Source: Vicinamibacterales bacterium (lineage in GTDB: Bacteria > Acidobacteriota > Vicinamibacteria > Vicinamibacterales > UBA2999). Taken from it: 64,000 bases of DNA. This document shows positions 1-8,127 of this stretch, piece after piece. How positions within the stretch are numbered: position 1 is the first letter of the stretch; every line of letters begins with the position of its first letter. A model generated the notes under the pieces. That model worked only from the letters and a program-made list of their open reading frames with translations. It was not told the DNA's origin and did no database searches. Made by a program: the position numbers and the translations under genes. The stretch covers positions 12,888-76,887 of the forward strand of contig JBAZYO010000019.1 of assembly GCA_041659285.1 (NCBI GenBank), given 5' to 3'.

Positions 1-85
1 TGGGCGGCTCCACGTCCTTGACGGTGCAGCCGGCGAGCAGCGTGAGGGCGAGGGCGCCCGTTGCGGTGACGAATGAAGTTCGCAT
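1..85 (-). CDS. partial lipoprotein, N-terminus only
   Basis: Only the first 28 codons lie in the window; the gene runs off the left edge. It starts with ATG at 85. The visible part is a bacterial lipoprotein signal peptide: a short basic start (MRT), a hydrophobic stretch and a lipobox L-L-A-G-C with the lipidated Cys at residue 20. It follows the 214-residue putative lipoprotein by 24 bases and probably belongs to the same transcript as the pil genes. Its signal peptide resembles that of the upstream neighbour (both begin MRT and contain ATGALA), which may mean a small tandem family. Nothing can be said about its function. Confidence 0.7.
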   Translation of the reverse strand, partial: MRTSFVTATGALALTLLAGCTVKDVEPP

Positions 86-109
86 GATGTCAGTACCTGT
101 CGCTCTCGA

Positions 110-754
110 TTACGGCTCGTCGCCGAAGTCGCCGAACTGCACGTCAATCGTGCCGCTCACGGAGACGTCGTTGCCGGCCTGGTCGTGGCCGTAGAACGTG
201 ACCTCGGCAATCACTGAGATGAAGCGCAGGCCGCCGCCGTCAATCAGGTTCCGCAGGGGCGGCTCCGATTTCGACTGGTGGCGGACCAGGTCGAAGTTGA
301 TCGCCGCCGACGAGCCAATCGGGATGGTCGCCGTGGTGCCGCCGTCGAAGCCGAACGGCACGTCGATGCCCTCCCGGTTCTGGCCGTCGGTGCGGCGGAA
401 CCGGACGCGGTAGCGATTGATCGTGATGGAGTTGATGGCGCTGGGCGCAGTGGTGCTCAGCGCGTTCTTCATCGCAGCGCTGATGGTCGCCTGGCCGAGA
501 TCGTTGAAGATGGTTGGGCTCTTCACCGTGACACCGCCGACGATCACGTCAACGAGAGTCTGCACGTCTGAGAGTAGGCTCGAGGTGAAAGTGCTGGCAG
601 TGGCGCTGCCGCGCGCCCCGGTGACGCTCTCCATGACGAGGAACGACGGGCCGCTGCCGGTGCGGGCCAGGTCGGCGCACGAGGCGGCCGACAGCACGCT
701 GACGGCCACCGCCAGTGCTCCAGTCGCGTAACGAACAAGCTGAGGTGTTCTCAT
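110..754 (-). CDS. putative lipoprotein of unknown function at the end of the pil cluster
   Basis: I do not recognise this 214-residue protein. It has an N-terminal signal sequence ending in a lipobox-like A-A-S-C with Cys at residue 26, so it is probably exported and may be lipidated. The rest alternates hydrophobic and polar residues in a way typical of beta-sandwich proteins, with a fairly acidic C-terminus (DFGDEP). It begins 5 bases after the pilQ stop and so is almost certainly co-transcribed with pilMNOPQ. An outer-membrane or periplasmic accessory role in pilus biogenesis is a guess from context only. Confidence 0.7.
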   Translation of the reverse strand: MRTPQLVRYATGALAVAVSVLSAASCADLARTGSGPSFLVMESVTGARGSATASTFTSSLLSDVQTLVDVIVGGVTVKSPTIFNDLGQATISAAMKNALSTTAPSAINSITINRYRVRFRRTDGQNREGIDVPFGFDGGTTATIPIGSSAAINFDLVRHQSKSEPPLRNLIDGGGLRFISVIAEVTFYGHDQAGNDVSVSGTIDVQFGDFGDEP

Positions 755-759
755 ATGCC

Positions 760-2814
760 CTACTTCAGGATCTTGGGAGTGATGAAGATCAGGAGCTCGT
801 CCTGAAGCTCCGACTTGTTGTCGTTCTTGAACAACCAGCCAAGTAGTGGAATTCGATGAAGGAAGGGCGTCCGGCTGTTGGTCGACGACTCGAGGCTGTT
901 GTAGATGCCCGCGATGACAGTGGTGTCGCCGTCCGGTACCAGCACCGTGGTGACCGCGCGCTGCGTGTCGATGGCCGGGACTGGCTGGGCGGCGGAGGTT
1001 TCGGAGTAGTCAGGCTGCGCCTTCTCCACGAAGATGCGCATGATGATGGTGTTCGATGCCGTAATCTGCGGCGTCACCTTGAGGGTCAACGCGGCATCCT
1101 TGAAAGTCACAGTAACGGTGTTATTCGAGACCGTCTGGATGGGAATCTGCGAACCCTGGGTGATTTCCGCTTCGACGTTGTTCTGCGTCGACACCCGCGG
1201 GCTTGAGACAATCCGGAGCTTTCCAGAGTTCTCCAACGCCCGCAACTGCACGTTGAGGTCAAGTGCGCCGTTGATTGAACCGAGCACCAGCCCCAGTGCC
1301 GAAGGAGCCGCCGGGTTGGTCGCACCGGTTTGACCGGTCAGCACCCCGCTACTTGGGAACGCCAGGCCCGTGCTCGTCCCGACGGACGGGTCGACGCGGC
1401 CGCCGAACCCCCAGGAGATGCCAAGTTGCTGGGCAAAGTTCCGCGTGACCGTGATAATCCGCGCCTCGATCTCCACCTGCGGCTGCGGACGGTCGAGTGC
1501 CACGAGCAACTCGCTGGCGGCCTGCAGGCGGTCGGCGAGGTCACGGATGATGAGCGTGTTGGTGCGGCTGTCGATCTGGACGTCGCCACGCGACGACAGC
1601 GTGCTCTTGGTGATGATCGGCACCAGGTCGGCGGCCTTGGCGTAGCTCAGCGGCCGCGTGATGATGCGCAGTTCGCCGGCCAGCGCCGTCGCGTCCGCCA
1701 GCTTCTTGCGCTCCTCGTTTTCCTGCGCCAGCACGTTGAGCGGCACGATGCGGACGATGGTGCCGTCCACGCTGTAGCCGAGCTTGTTGGCGCGCAGGAT
1801 GATGTCGAGCGCCTGGTCCCACGGCACGTCGCGCAGCGCCACGTCCACCGACCCCGTGATCGACGGGTCAATCACGATGTTCAGGCCGCTGATGTCGGCG
1901 AAGGTGCGCAGCACCGCGCGCAGGTCGGCGCCCTGGAAGTCGAGCGTCACGGGATCGCCCGTGAATGTGCGCTGGCCCTGCGAGTTAGTGGTGGGCTGCA
2001 GGGTGTTGTTCACGGCCGCGGGTGCGGCAGCCTGCGCCGGCGCCGCCGCTGACAACGCGGCCAGTGAAGGCTGTGACTGCGCCGTCGCAGGTTGAATCAC
2101 GTCCGCGACCTCGCGGGTGATCACCTGCGCGGGGGGGCGTGGCACTTCATCGACGATCGCCACCGGTGCGGAAACCGGAGCCGGGGGCGCGGTGGGCGTG
2201 ACCAATGCCGCGGACGCTTCGACCGCGCGATTGAAGAGCACGCGAATCTCCTCCCCCACCGTTTCGATCGTGTACGGAATCCTGCGCGCCAGGTCGATCA
2301 CGACGCGCGTGATCAACGGGTCGCGGCTGTTGGTCGCCACGCGCACGCGCTCGATGCCGGCGGTGTTGACGTTGGTCACCGCCGCGGCGCGGCCGGCCGA
2401 CACGCCCTGGAAGTCGAGCAGCACGCGCGGCGGCAGGTCGCGCGCCTCGTCAACCGAGGACGCCACCAGCGGTCCGTTGCCGGACAGCGTGATGGCATAG
2501 CCGTTCGGCAGTTCCCCCGCCTTGACGGCGCGCAACTCCGTGGCCGGTGCCCTGGTTGCCGCGACGCGCACCGACGCCTTGGGCTCGGTGAGAAGGGCGG
2601 CAACCGGGCGAACCAGCTGCAGCGACTTGGCACCCGCCACACCTGACGCACCCGATGCACCCGCATCCCGGTCCACCTCCACCAGGATCATGTTTCGCGA
2701 GCTGCGCACGCGATGCTTCGCCGCGCGATCGAGACTCACGCGGATGCGCGCCACCGGGGCGCCGTCGGGAGCGCTGGCGCCCTCGATGGTGACACCCGCC
2801 ACCGGGGCGAGCAT
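760..2814 (-). CDS. pilQ: type IV pilus secretin PilQ, main part (gene frameshifted near its 5' end)
   Basis: PilQ forms the outer-membrane pore through which the type IV pilus passes. This 684-residue frame holds the end of one AMIN domain (about 1-50), a second AMIN-like region (about 100-197), a Pro/Ala-rich linker, an STN/secretin N0 domain (about 283-360), an N1-type domain with D-R-P after the RDLADRL segment, and the secretin barrel to the C-terminus, including the P-L-L-G-W-L-F motif and the usual ending I-T-P-K-I-L. The ATG at 2814 is simply the first start available in this frame. The open frame continues upstream without a start to about 2895 with good AMIN sequence, and the signal peptide lies in another frame (see the entry at 2877-3092). 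The intact gene would be about 775 codons, from 3092 to 760. Confidence 0.9.
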   Translation of the reverse strand: MLAPVAGVTIEGASAPDGAPVARIRVSLDRAAKHRVRSSRNMILVEVDRDAGASGASGVAGAKSLQLVRPVAALLTEPKASVRVAATRAPATELRAVKAGELPNGYAITLSGNGPLVASSVDEARDLPPRVLLDFQGVSAGRAAAVTNVNTAGIERVRVATNSRDPLITRVVIDLARRIPYTIETVGEEIRVLFNRAVEASAALVTPTAPPAPVSAPVAIVDEVPRPPAQVITREVADVIQPATAQSQPSLAALSAAAPAQAAAPAAVNNTLQPTTNSQGQRTFTGDPVTLDFQGADLRAVLRTFADISGLNIVIDPSITGSVDVALRDVPWDQALDIILRANKLGYSVDGTIVRIVPLNVLAQENEERKKLADATALAGELRIITRPLSYAKAADLVPIITKSTLSSRGDVQIDSRTNTLIIRDLADRLQAASELLVALDRPQPQVEIEARIITVTRNFAQQLGISWGFGGRVDPSVGTSTGLAFPSSGVLTGQTGATNPAAPSALGLVLGSINGALDLNVQLRALENSGKLRIVSSPRVSTQNNVEAEITQGSQIPIQTVSNNTVTVTFKDAALTLKVTPQITASNTIIMRIFVEKAQPDYSETSAAQPVPAIDTQRAVTTVLVPDGDTTVIAGIYNSLESSTNSRTPFLHRIPLLGWLFKNDNKSELQDELLIFITPKILK

Positions 2815-2876
2815 CGCCGCGATTGGCTTGCCGTTGAGGCCGCCGGCATTGACGTTCCGCAGGTCAACGAGGACCG

Positions 2877-3092
2877 TCAGCGGATCGGCTGGCTGGTGAG
2901 GTACGCCACCGGCTCGCTGGCTTCGATCAGCACCGTGCTGACCGCGCCGTCGAGCCGCGACGAGATGGAACGTAGGGCTGGGGTTTCGGCGCCGGTCCCG
3001 CTATAGGGGTTCGTGCCGCTGGCCGCCAACGTGACGGCCAGGGCTGCGGCCATTGGCGCAGCCATTACCAGTCGAGGAATGCGACCGTGCAT
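2877..3092 (-). pseudogene. pilQ: 5' fragment of pilQ: signal peptide and start of AMIN domain, out of frame with the rest
   Basis: This frame starts with ATG at 3092, overlapping the pilP stop by one base. It encodes a signal peptide (basic start, hydrophobic run, about 25 residues) and the first strands of an AMIN domain (L-R-S-I-S-S ... V-L-I-E-A-S-E-P-V-A-Y-L-T-S-Q-P), then stops at TGA 2877-2879. The missing continuation (D-P-L-T-V-L-V-D-L-R-N-V) is read in the next frame from about 2886 down. Adding one base near 2886-2893, or restoring a third copy of the CCAG tetramer that occurs twice there on the minus strand, fuses both parts. A sequencing or assembly error, a true mutation and recoding all remain possible. 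No slippery heptamer is visible. Confidence 0.8.
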
Positions 3093-3616
3093 CACTTGAC
3101 CTCATCTCCACCGCGCAGGAACTTGCGCACTTCGCGCTGCTTGTCGAGCGACAGCGGATCGTTTACTTCTTGCAGAATTACCACCGCTTGCGCGGTTACC
3201 GTTCGCACCACACCGTCGAACAACTTGTCGCCGGCCCGAATCGTGTAGATCTTGCCGTCGGGTCCGGCCACCATCGCGAGCCAGGTCCCGCGGCTCTGGA
3301 CGATGCCCTTGACCGAGATCGACGCGGTCTCGAGACCGGGGACGCCCTCGGGCCGCTTGGCCGAGGCATTGGGGCCGCGCAGCGCGTCGGTGCCGCGGTT
3401 GACCAGGTTCAGGAACGGGTCGCGGCGGCCCTCCGGGTTGTACTGGAAGTTCGGCGGCGGCGACGGCAGCTGCGGCTTGGGCGGCGCCTGCGCCGCGGCC
3501 GGCGGCGGGGCTGGAGCGGCGGGAGCAGCGGGAGCAGCGGGCGCTTGCGCGCGGGCCACGCCGGCGCCGGCACACACCAGCAGGGCGGCCACGATGGAGC
3601 GGCGGGCGATGCGCAT
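3092..3616 (-). CDS. pilP: type IV pilus assembly lipoprotein-like protein PilP
   Basis: PilP is the periplasmic partner that links the PilN/PilO inner-membrane complex to the PilQ secretin. The 174-residue protein has a signal peptide (M-R-I-A-R-R ... A-R-A-Q-A), a long Ala/Pro linker (about 25-60), and a C-terminal beta domain with the family pattern Y-N-P-E-G-R-R-D-P-F near residue 70, then G-I-V-Q and later K-L-F-D-G-V-V. I chose ATG at 3616 rather than an in-frame upstream start because it gives a signal peptide and overlaps the pilO stop (ATGA). The mature N-terminus has no clear lipobox Cys, so it may be anchored differently from the classical PilP lipoprotein. Confidence 0.87.
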   Translation of the reverse strand: MRIARRSIVAALLVCAGAGVARAQAPAAPAAPAAPAPPPAAAQAPPKPQLPSPPPNFQYNPEGRRDPFLNLVNRGTDALRGPNASAKRPEGVPGLETASISVKGIVQSRGTWLAMVAGPDGKIYTIRAGDKLFDGVVRTVTAQAVVILQEVNDPLSLDKQREVRKFLRGGDEVK

Positions 3617-4239
3617 CACGATTTCGCCGGCGCCTTCTTCGCCGGAGCCTTCTTGCCCTTGGCGGCGTCGGCCGCGCCCTGCTCGACCAGCACGAAGGTG
3701 GTCGCGGTGCAGGCGATGCTCATGGTCGCGCCGGGCGTCGGCGTTTCCTTCTGCGTCGCGGTGAGCCCGCCAATGTTGATGATGCGCGGGAACTTGCTGA
3801 CGCGGTCGAGGAACAGCCCGAGGTTGTGGTAGTTGCCTTCGAGCTGCAGGCTGATCGGCCACTCGGCGTGCATCTCTTTCACGCTGATCGCCTGCGGGCG
3901 GAAGCCGAGGATGACGAGGTTCGACTGCACCGCCAGCGTCTGCACGCGCCGCAGCAGGTCGCCGGCATCGCGCTCGTCGGGCAGGATCGGCTTGAGGCTT
4001 TCGAGCCGCGCTTCGAGCTCGGTGACCTGGGCGCGGAACTCCGGGAGTTGGCGCGCCGTCGCCTGCCCCTTGCTGATGCGGCCGCGGATGGTGCTCAACT
4101 CGCGCGCCTGCGTGGAGATGATCGCCTGCCGCGGCATTTCATAGAAGTAGTAGAACGCGCCGGCGCCGGCGATCGAGATCGCCACGAACAGCCCGAGTTG
4201 CGCATGCCACGGCAATTTGCCGAGCGAGAAGCTAGCCAC
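3616..4239 (-). CDS. pilO: type IV pilus inner-membrane platform protein PilO
   Basis: PilO pairs with PilN in the inner-membrane alignment complex of the type IV pilus. The 207-residue protein shows the expected bitopic layout: a short cytoplasmic start (about 1-12), one transmembrane helix (about 13-32, L-G-L-F-V-A-I-S-I-A-G-A-G-A), a coiled coil rich in R, E and Q (about 38-95) and a ferredoxin-like periplasmic domain. The end is Lys/Ala-rich (K-G-K-K-A-P-A-K-K-A-P-A-K-S), an unusual basic tail. Start overlaps the pilN stop by 8 bases and its stop overlaps pilP (ATGA), so translation is coupled through the operon. Confidence 0.9.
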   Translation of the reverse strand: MASFSLGKLPWHAQLGLFVAISIAGAGAFYYFYEMPRQAIISTQARELSTIRGRISKGQATARQLPEFRAQVTELEARLESLKPILPDERDAGDLLRRVQTLAVQSNLVILGFRPQAISVKEMHAEWPISLQLEGNYHNLGLFLDRVSKFPRIINIGGLTATQKETPTPGATMSIACTATTFVLVEQGAADAAKGKKAPAKKAPAKS

Positions 4240-4858
4240 GCTTGCCTCCCCTGCCGCCCTTGGTGGCGCCGGCCGGCACCGGGTCGATGCCCGCCATCTG
4301 GAACGTGCCGCGAATAGTGAACTGGATCAGGTCGGGCGTCGTCTTGCCGTCGCCGGCGACCACCGCGCTGTCAACAATCTCCACCGGCCGCGCGAAGTAA
4401 CGCGAGGCCTCGAGGTTGCCGACGAAGTCCGACAGCGAGGTCAGCGTCAGGCACCGGCCCTGGAGCGTCAGCGTGTAGCCGTCCTGTTTCAGGCTGGTGA
4501 GCCACGTCATGTCCGGCAGCGCGCGGCTGACCTGGTCGACCATGTGCACCGGGGCGTTCTGTCCCTTGCGCAGTTCGTCGATCAGGGCGACGCGCTGTTC
4601 CAGCTGCGCCTTGCGGGCCTCGAACGCCTGGACCTGCTTCAGGATCTCGGCGAGGCGGGTCTCTTCGCGCTTCGCCGCCGCCACTTCGCGGACCACCTGG
4701 GCTTCCTGCTGCCCAATCGCCCAGTAGCGCCAGCCCACGCCGACCAAGGTCAGCACGATCAGCAGGCTGCCGATGACGGTGATCTTCTGGCCCGCCTGGA
4801 AGCCCTTGCTGACGGCCTTGACGCTGCGGCGCTCGGAGAGGAGGTTGATCCGAATCAT
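4232..4858 (-). CDS. pilN: type IV pilus inner-membrane platform protein PilN
   Basis: PilN binds PilM through a short cytoplasmic N-terminal motif and dimerises with PilO in the periplasm. The 208-residue protein begins M-I-R-I-N-L-L-S-E-R, the conserved PilM-binding I-N-L-L-P/S motif. It then has one transmembrane helix (about 27-46), a coiled coil (about 50-90, many E, A, R, Q) and a periplasmic alpha/beta domain. The end is Gly/Lys/Arg-rich. Start overlaps the pilM stop (ATGA). Identification rests on this motif, the size and the pilMNOPQ order. Confidence 0.92.
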   Translation of the reverse strand: MIRINLLSERRSVKAVSKGFQAGQKITVIGSLLIVLTLVGVGWRYWAIGQQEAQVVREVAAAKREETRLAEILKQVQAFEARKAQLEQRVALIDELRKGQNAPVHMVDQVSRALPDMTWLTSLKQDGYTLTLQGRCLTLTSLSDFVGNLEASRYFARPVEIVDSAVVAGDGKTTPDLIQFTIRGTFQMAGIDPVPAGATKGGRGGKRG

Positions 4859-5919
4859 CGGTCCGTCACCTTCCGCAAGGCGAGGCCCAGGGCCACCGCC
4901 GCGACCGGCCCAAGGTCGTCGGCGCTGTCAATCCCGAGCTTCTTCGCGTCGAAACCGACCTGGCGGAACGGATCGAATCGCTCCACCTCGGTATTGAAGC
5001 GCTCGCGCAGCGACTCGGCGAAGCCTTCGACGCGCGAGGCGCCGCCGCACAGCATGATCCGGTCGATGCGATCACTCGACGCCGTCGCCTTGAAGAAGTC
5101 GAACGTCTTCTCGACTTCCAGCAGCACGTTGTCGGTCATGGCGCGGAGCACGGCGCGGGCGTCCTCGAAGGTGGCGCCCTCGACGTCCTGCCCTTTCTTC
5201 AGCTGCTCCGCTGCGTCGTAGGGCAGGTTCAGTTCCTTTTGCACCGCCTCGGTGAAGGCGTTGCCGCCCATCGAGACGTCGCGGGTGAACACCGACTGTG
5301 AGCCGGTCAGGATGTTGATATTGATGGCGCTGGCGCCGGCATTGAGGATGGCCACCACCGCAGTCGGCTCGAAGCCGTAGTTGGCCTCGAAGGCGTTCTG
5401 CAGGGCGAACACGTCGACGTCCACGATCACCGGGGTGCGGCCAGCCTGGGCGATGACGTTGGTATAGTCCGCGATCTTGTCTTTCTTCGCGGCCACCAGC
5501 AGCACTTCCATGCTGCCCTGGCTGTTCTGGCCGGTGCCCGGGTCGAGGATCTCGTAGTCGAGGTTCACGTCCTGGATGTCGAAGGGGATGTACTGCTCGG
5601 CTTCCCAGTAGATCGACTCCGACAGCTCCGACTCGGTCATCGCCGGCAGCGTGATCTTCTTGACGATCACCGAGTTGCCCGACAACGAGGCGACGACGTC
5701 CTTGGCCTTGAACCGCTTGTTGGCGAACAGGCGCCGCACCGCATCCGCGACCGCGCCGCCATCGATGATGGCGCCGTCGACAATGCTGTCGGGCGGCACC
5801 GGCTCGACGCCAATGGCCGAGACGCGATACCCCTTGCCTGCCGGCTTGAGCTCTATGGCCTTGACGGAACTCGACCCGATGTCGAGACCCACGAGGCTCT
5901 TTGGGCGACGAAACAGCAC
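4855..5919 (-). CDS. pilM: type IV pilus cytoplasmic actin-like ATPase PilM
   Basis: PilM is an FtsA/actin-fold cytoplasmic protein that binds the N-terminus of PilN. The 354-residue length is usual. Visible motifs are the phosphate-1 loop V-G-L-D-I-G-S-S-S-V-K near residue 10, the connect/phosphate-2 region around A-I-L-N-A-G-A-S-A near residue 190, and the adenosine motif L-C-G-G-A-S-R near residue 290. The start is GTG at 5919 with a GGAG ribosome-binding site about 10 bases upstream. It is the first gene of the pilMNOPQ operon. A weak candidate promoter (TTGCAG, 18 bases, TACCCT on the minus strand) lies around 6020-6055. Confidence 0.93.
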   Translation of the reverse strand: MLFRRPKSLVGLDIGSSSVKAIELKPAGKGYRVSAIGVEPVPPDSIVDGAIIDGGAVADAVRRLFANKRFKAKDVVASLSGNSVIVKKITLPAMTESELSESIYWEAEQYIPFDIQDVNLDYEILDPGTGQNSQGSMEVLLVAAKKDKIADYTNVIAQAGRTPVIVDVDVFALQNAFEANYGFEPTAVVAILNAGASAININILTGSQSVFTRDVSMGGNAFTEAVQKELNLPYDAAEQLKKGQDVEGATFEDARAVLRAMTDNVLLEVEKTFDFFKATASSDRIDRIMLCGGASRVEGFAESLRERFNTEVERFDPFRQVGFDAKKLGIDSADDLGPVAAVALGLALRKVTDR

Positions 5920-6369
5920 GTTACGTTGTCTCCAGACCCGACCAGAGGGGCAAACCGAATACCATCTGGCTCGAGCGTTGCCGATCCAACAAAATCGGCC
6001 CCAGAACGCCGGAAATGGCTATCCAAGGCGGCATTAGGGTATCCGGCCAACATACAGAACTGCAAGTGACTGACGATTTTTGCACTTGCGGTTCGGGGCT
6101 TAGACCCTTCCCTGCCACCCGGGCTTATCGGAACGTGGTCAGGGTGCCTACAGTGCGTACGGGCACCTAACGGTGCCGAGGGGCCCGTGCCTGTGCAATA
6201 CTGTGCCGGTCATTCGCACCCACCCTCAGGCTCCTTAGGGCCCGTCCGCGCCCCTTGGCCGGCCTGATCCCTACGGATCGTTTGCGTTCGACCCGAAATA
6301 GCTGTATTATTTCGGTTTGCCGTCCTCCCCGTGGAGGCCGGAGGGAACGCGCCTCATTAGGAAAGATCG
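5920..6369. other. 450-base divergent intergenic region between pilM and rplM
   Basis: No gene is supported here. It holds the pilM upstream region, a stem-loop with arms at 6062-6068 and 6083-6089 (GCAAGTG/CACTTGC), a GC-rich stretch with GGTGCCTA/GGCACCTA-like words at about 6140-6175 and CTCCTTAGGGCCCG at about 6230 that resemble the repeat near 8734, the rplM promoter at 6282-6310, and a leader of about 50 bases that could fold (CCTCCCC ... GGAGG). Whether that leader acts as a ribosomal-protein autoregulatory structure cannot be told from one sequence. Confidence 0.5.
6282..6310 (+). promoter_or_regulatory. sigma-70-type promoter for the rplM-rpsI-rpsB transcript
   Basis: A -35 box TTGCGT (6282-6287) and a -10 box TATTAT (6305-6310) are separated by exactly 17 bases. 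Both are close to consensus in an otherwise GC-rich gap. The predicted transcription start is near 6317, giving a leader of about 53 bases before the rplM ATG. Confidence 0.7.
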
Positions 6370-6801
6370 ATGCTGACTTACGTACCATCCGTAAAGACCA
6401 TGCCCACCAAGTGGCATGTGATTGATGCCAATGGCAAGGTCCTTGGCCGCATTGCCACCGACGCCGCGAAGTTACTGCAGGGCAAGCACAAAGCCATCTA
6501 CACGCCGTTCCTCGACACGGGCGATCACGTCGTGATCCTCAATGTTGCCAAGGTCAAGCTGACCGGCCGCAAGGATGACCAGAAGGTCTACCAGCGCCAC
6601 AGCGGCTACCCTGGCGGCCTCCGCACCGATCGTGCGAAGGTCGTGCGCGCGGAGAACCCCATTCGCATGGTCGAAGAAGCCGTGCGCGGCATGTTGCCGA
6701 AGTCGAAGCTCGGCGACGCCATGTATCGCAAATTGAATGTGTATGCCGGTGACAAGCACCCGCACGCCGCACAGAAACCCACCGCTTTCGAGGTCAAGTA
6801 A
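6370..6801 (+). CDS. rplM: 50S ribosomal protein L13
   Basis: L13 is an early-assembly protein of the large subunit. The 143-residue protein starts M-L-T-Y-V-P-S-V-K-T-M, as the family does, and carries the L13 signatures W-H-V-I-D-A near residue 15, G-K-H-K ... Y-T-P near 38-46, D-H-V-V-I-L-N-A-like (here N-V-A) near 52-60, and the C-terminal L-N-V-Y-A-G-D-K-H-P-H. AGGAAAG stands just before the ATG. It heads a ribosomal-protein transcript with rpsI one base downstream. Confidence 0.97.
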   Translation: MLTYVPSVKTMPTKWHVIDANGKVLGRIATDAAKLLQGKHKAIYTPFLDTGDHVVILNVAKVKLTGRKDDQKVYQRHSGYPGGLRTDRAKVVRAENPIRMVEEAVRGMLPKSKLGDAMYRKLNVYAGDKHPHAAQKPTAFEVK

Positions 6802-6802
6802 C

Positions 6803-7195
6803 TTGGCAGCAACAGAGTTCTACGCAACCGGGCGTCGCAAGGAATCCACCGCCCGCGTGTTCCTTCGCCCCGGCACCGGCGCCATCAAGGTCAACAAGCG
6901 CGAGTTCGCCGAGTTCTTCCCGCGCGAGACGCTGCGCATCCTGGTGAAGTCCCCGCTCATCCTCACGGAAACCGCCGAACAGTTCGACATCCTGGCGACC
7001 GTGTCGGGCGGCGGCATGACCGGACAGGCCGGCGCCATTCGCCTGGGCATCTCCCGCGCGCTGTGCGATTTCAACATCGAACTGCGCTCGCGCCTCAAGA
7101 AAGACGGTTTGCTCACGCGCGATGCGCGCGCGAAGGAACGCAAGAAATACGGAATGGCTGGCGCCCGCAAGCGGTTCCAGTTCAGCAAGCGCTAA
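6803..7195 (+). CDS. rpsI: 30S ribosomal protein S9
   Basis: S9 contacts the P-site tRNA through its basic C-terminal tail. I place the start at TTG 6803, one base after the rplM stop, giving a 130-residue protein beginning (M)-A-A-T-E-F-Y-A-T-G-R-R-K; this is the family's usual length and N-terminus. A longer in-frame start at 6737 would lie inside rplM and adds non-family sequence. The conserved G-G-G-M-T-G-Q-A-G-A-I-R-L-G-I-S-R-A and the terminal K-K-Y-G ... A-R-K-R-F-Q-F-S-K-R are present. GAGG at 6790-6793 lies about 9 bases upstream. Confidence 0.96.
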   Translation: MAATEFYATGRRKESTARVFLRPGTGAIKVNKREFAEFFPRETLRILVKSPLILTETAEQFDILATVSGGGMTGQAGAIRLGISRALCDFNIELRSRLKKDGLLTRDARAKERKKYGMAGARKRFQFSKR

Positions 7196-8034
7196 TGGCT
7201 GCCATGGATGGAGGCAATTTGACCCCGCTCGCGATGAAGGACCTGCTCGAAGCAGGCGTGCACTTCGGACACCAGACCAAGCGTTGGAATCCCAAGATGA
7301 AGCCGTTCATCTTCGGGGAGCGCAGTGGCATCTACATTCTCGACCTCGGCAAGACCGTCAAGCACTATCGCGAGGCCGAGGACTTTGTGCGCCAGCTGGC
7401 AGCCGAAGGCAAGTCAATCCTCTTCGTGGGCACCAAGCGCCAGGCGCAGGACGTGGTCGCCGAAGAAGCGACCCGCTGCGGCATGTATTACGTCAACGAA
7501 CGCTGGCTCGGCGGCCTGCTGACCAACTTCACCACGATTCAGCGCAGCCTCAACCGCCTGCGCGATCTCGAGGCGATGTCCACCGACGGCCGCTACGAGA
7601 CGATGCCCAAGAAGGAAATCGCCAAGGCCGAGAAAGAGAAGCGCAAGCTCCTCAAGAACCTCGAAGGCATTCGCCACATGGGCCGCCTCCCCGACGCGCT
7701 GTTCGTCGTTGACACGCGCAAGGAACAGATCGCCGTCGACGAGGCCCGCAAGCTGAAGATTCCGGTGATCGGCATCGTCGACACCAACTGCGACCCGGAC
7801 CAGATTGACTACGTCATCCCCGGCAACGACGACGCGCTGCGGTCGGTGAAGCTGTTCGTGTCACGCGTCGCCGACGCGGTGATCTCCGGTCGCGGCCAGC
7901 GTGAGTCGGCGATGGCCGAACAGGCGGCCACCGAAGCCGAAGCGGCGGCCGCGCACGAGGCCAGCCGCACCGTCCGCCCGGCGGACATTCGCAAGCCCCA
8001 GCGTCCCGCGGAGACGCCCGCGCCGACGACCTAA
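7195..8034 (+). CDS. rpsB: 30S ribosomal protein S2
   Basis: S2 joins the small subunit late and helps bind S1. The ATG at 7195 overlaps the rpsI stop (TAATG). Other in-frame starts are ATG 7204 and TTG 7219, the latter 4 bases after a GGAGG, so the exact start is uncertain. The core M-K-D-L-L-E-A-G-V-H-F-G-H-Q and N-P-K-M-K-P-F-I-F are typical, as is R-W-L-G-G-L-L-T-N-F. The C-terminal 50 residues are an Ala/Glu- and Pro-rich tail beyond the usual core. A strong terminator follows at 8056-8090. Confidence 0.96.
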   Translation: MAAMDGGNLTPLAMKDLLEAGVHFGHQTKRWNPKMKPFIFGERSGIYILDLGKTVKHYREAEDFVRQLAAEGKSILFVGTKRQAQDVVAEEATRCGMYYVNERWLGGLLTNFTTIQRSLNRLRDLEAMSTDGRYETMPKKEIAKAEKEKRKLLKNLEGIRHMGRLPDALFVVDTRKEQIAVDEARKLKIPVIGIVDTNCDPDQIDYVIPGNDDALRSVKLFVSRVADAVISGRGQRESAMAEQAATEAEAAAAHEASRTVRPADIRKPQRPAETPAPTT

Positions 8035-8055
8035 TCGTCGTTCGCGCTTTCCCCT

Positions 8056-8090
8056 CGCGCCGGCTGCGATAACACGGGCCGGCGCGTTTT
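8056..8090 (+). terminator. Rho-independent terminator after rpsB
   Basis: A perfect 9-base-pair GC stem (CGCGCCGGC at 8056-8064 with GCCGGCGCG at 8078-8086) closes a 13-base loop and is followed directly by TTTT (8087-8090). It sits between rpsB and tsf and should at least attenuate read-through from the ribosomal-protein transcript. Confidence 0.8.
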
Positions 8091-8127
8091 ACGTACAGCG
8101 ACCCCAAGGCTTTGAGGAGTTAGTGAA

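Noticed and set aside
2877..2895. Programmed ribosomal frameshift in pilQ
   Set aside because: No X-XXY-YYZ slippery heptamer or strong downstream hairpin is apparent, so error or mutation is more likely.
3616..3862. Longer in-frame start for pilP at 3862
   Set aside because: The extra residues lie within pilO in another frame and are not PilP-like; the ATG at 3616 gives a signal peptide and a 4-base overlap.
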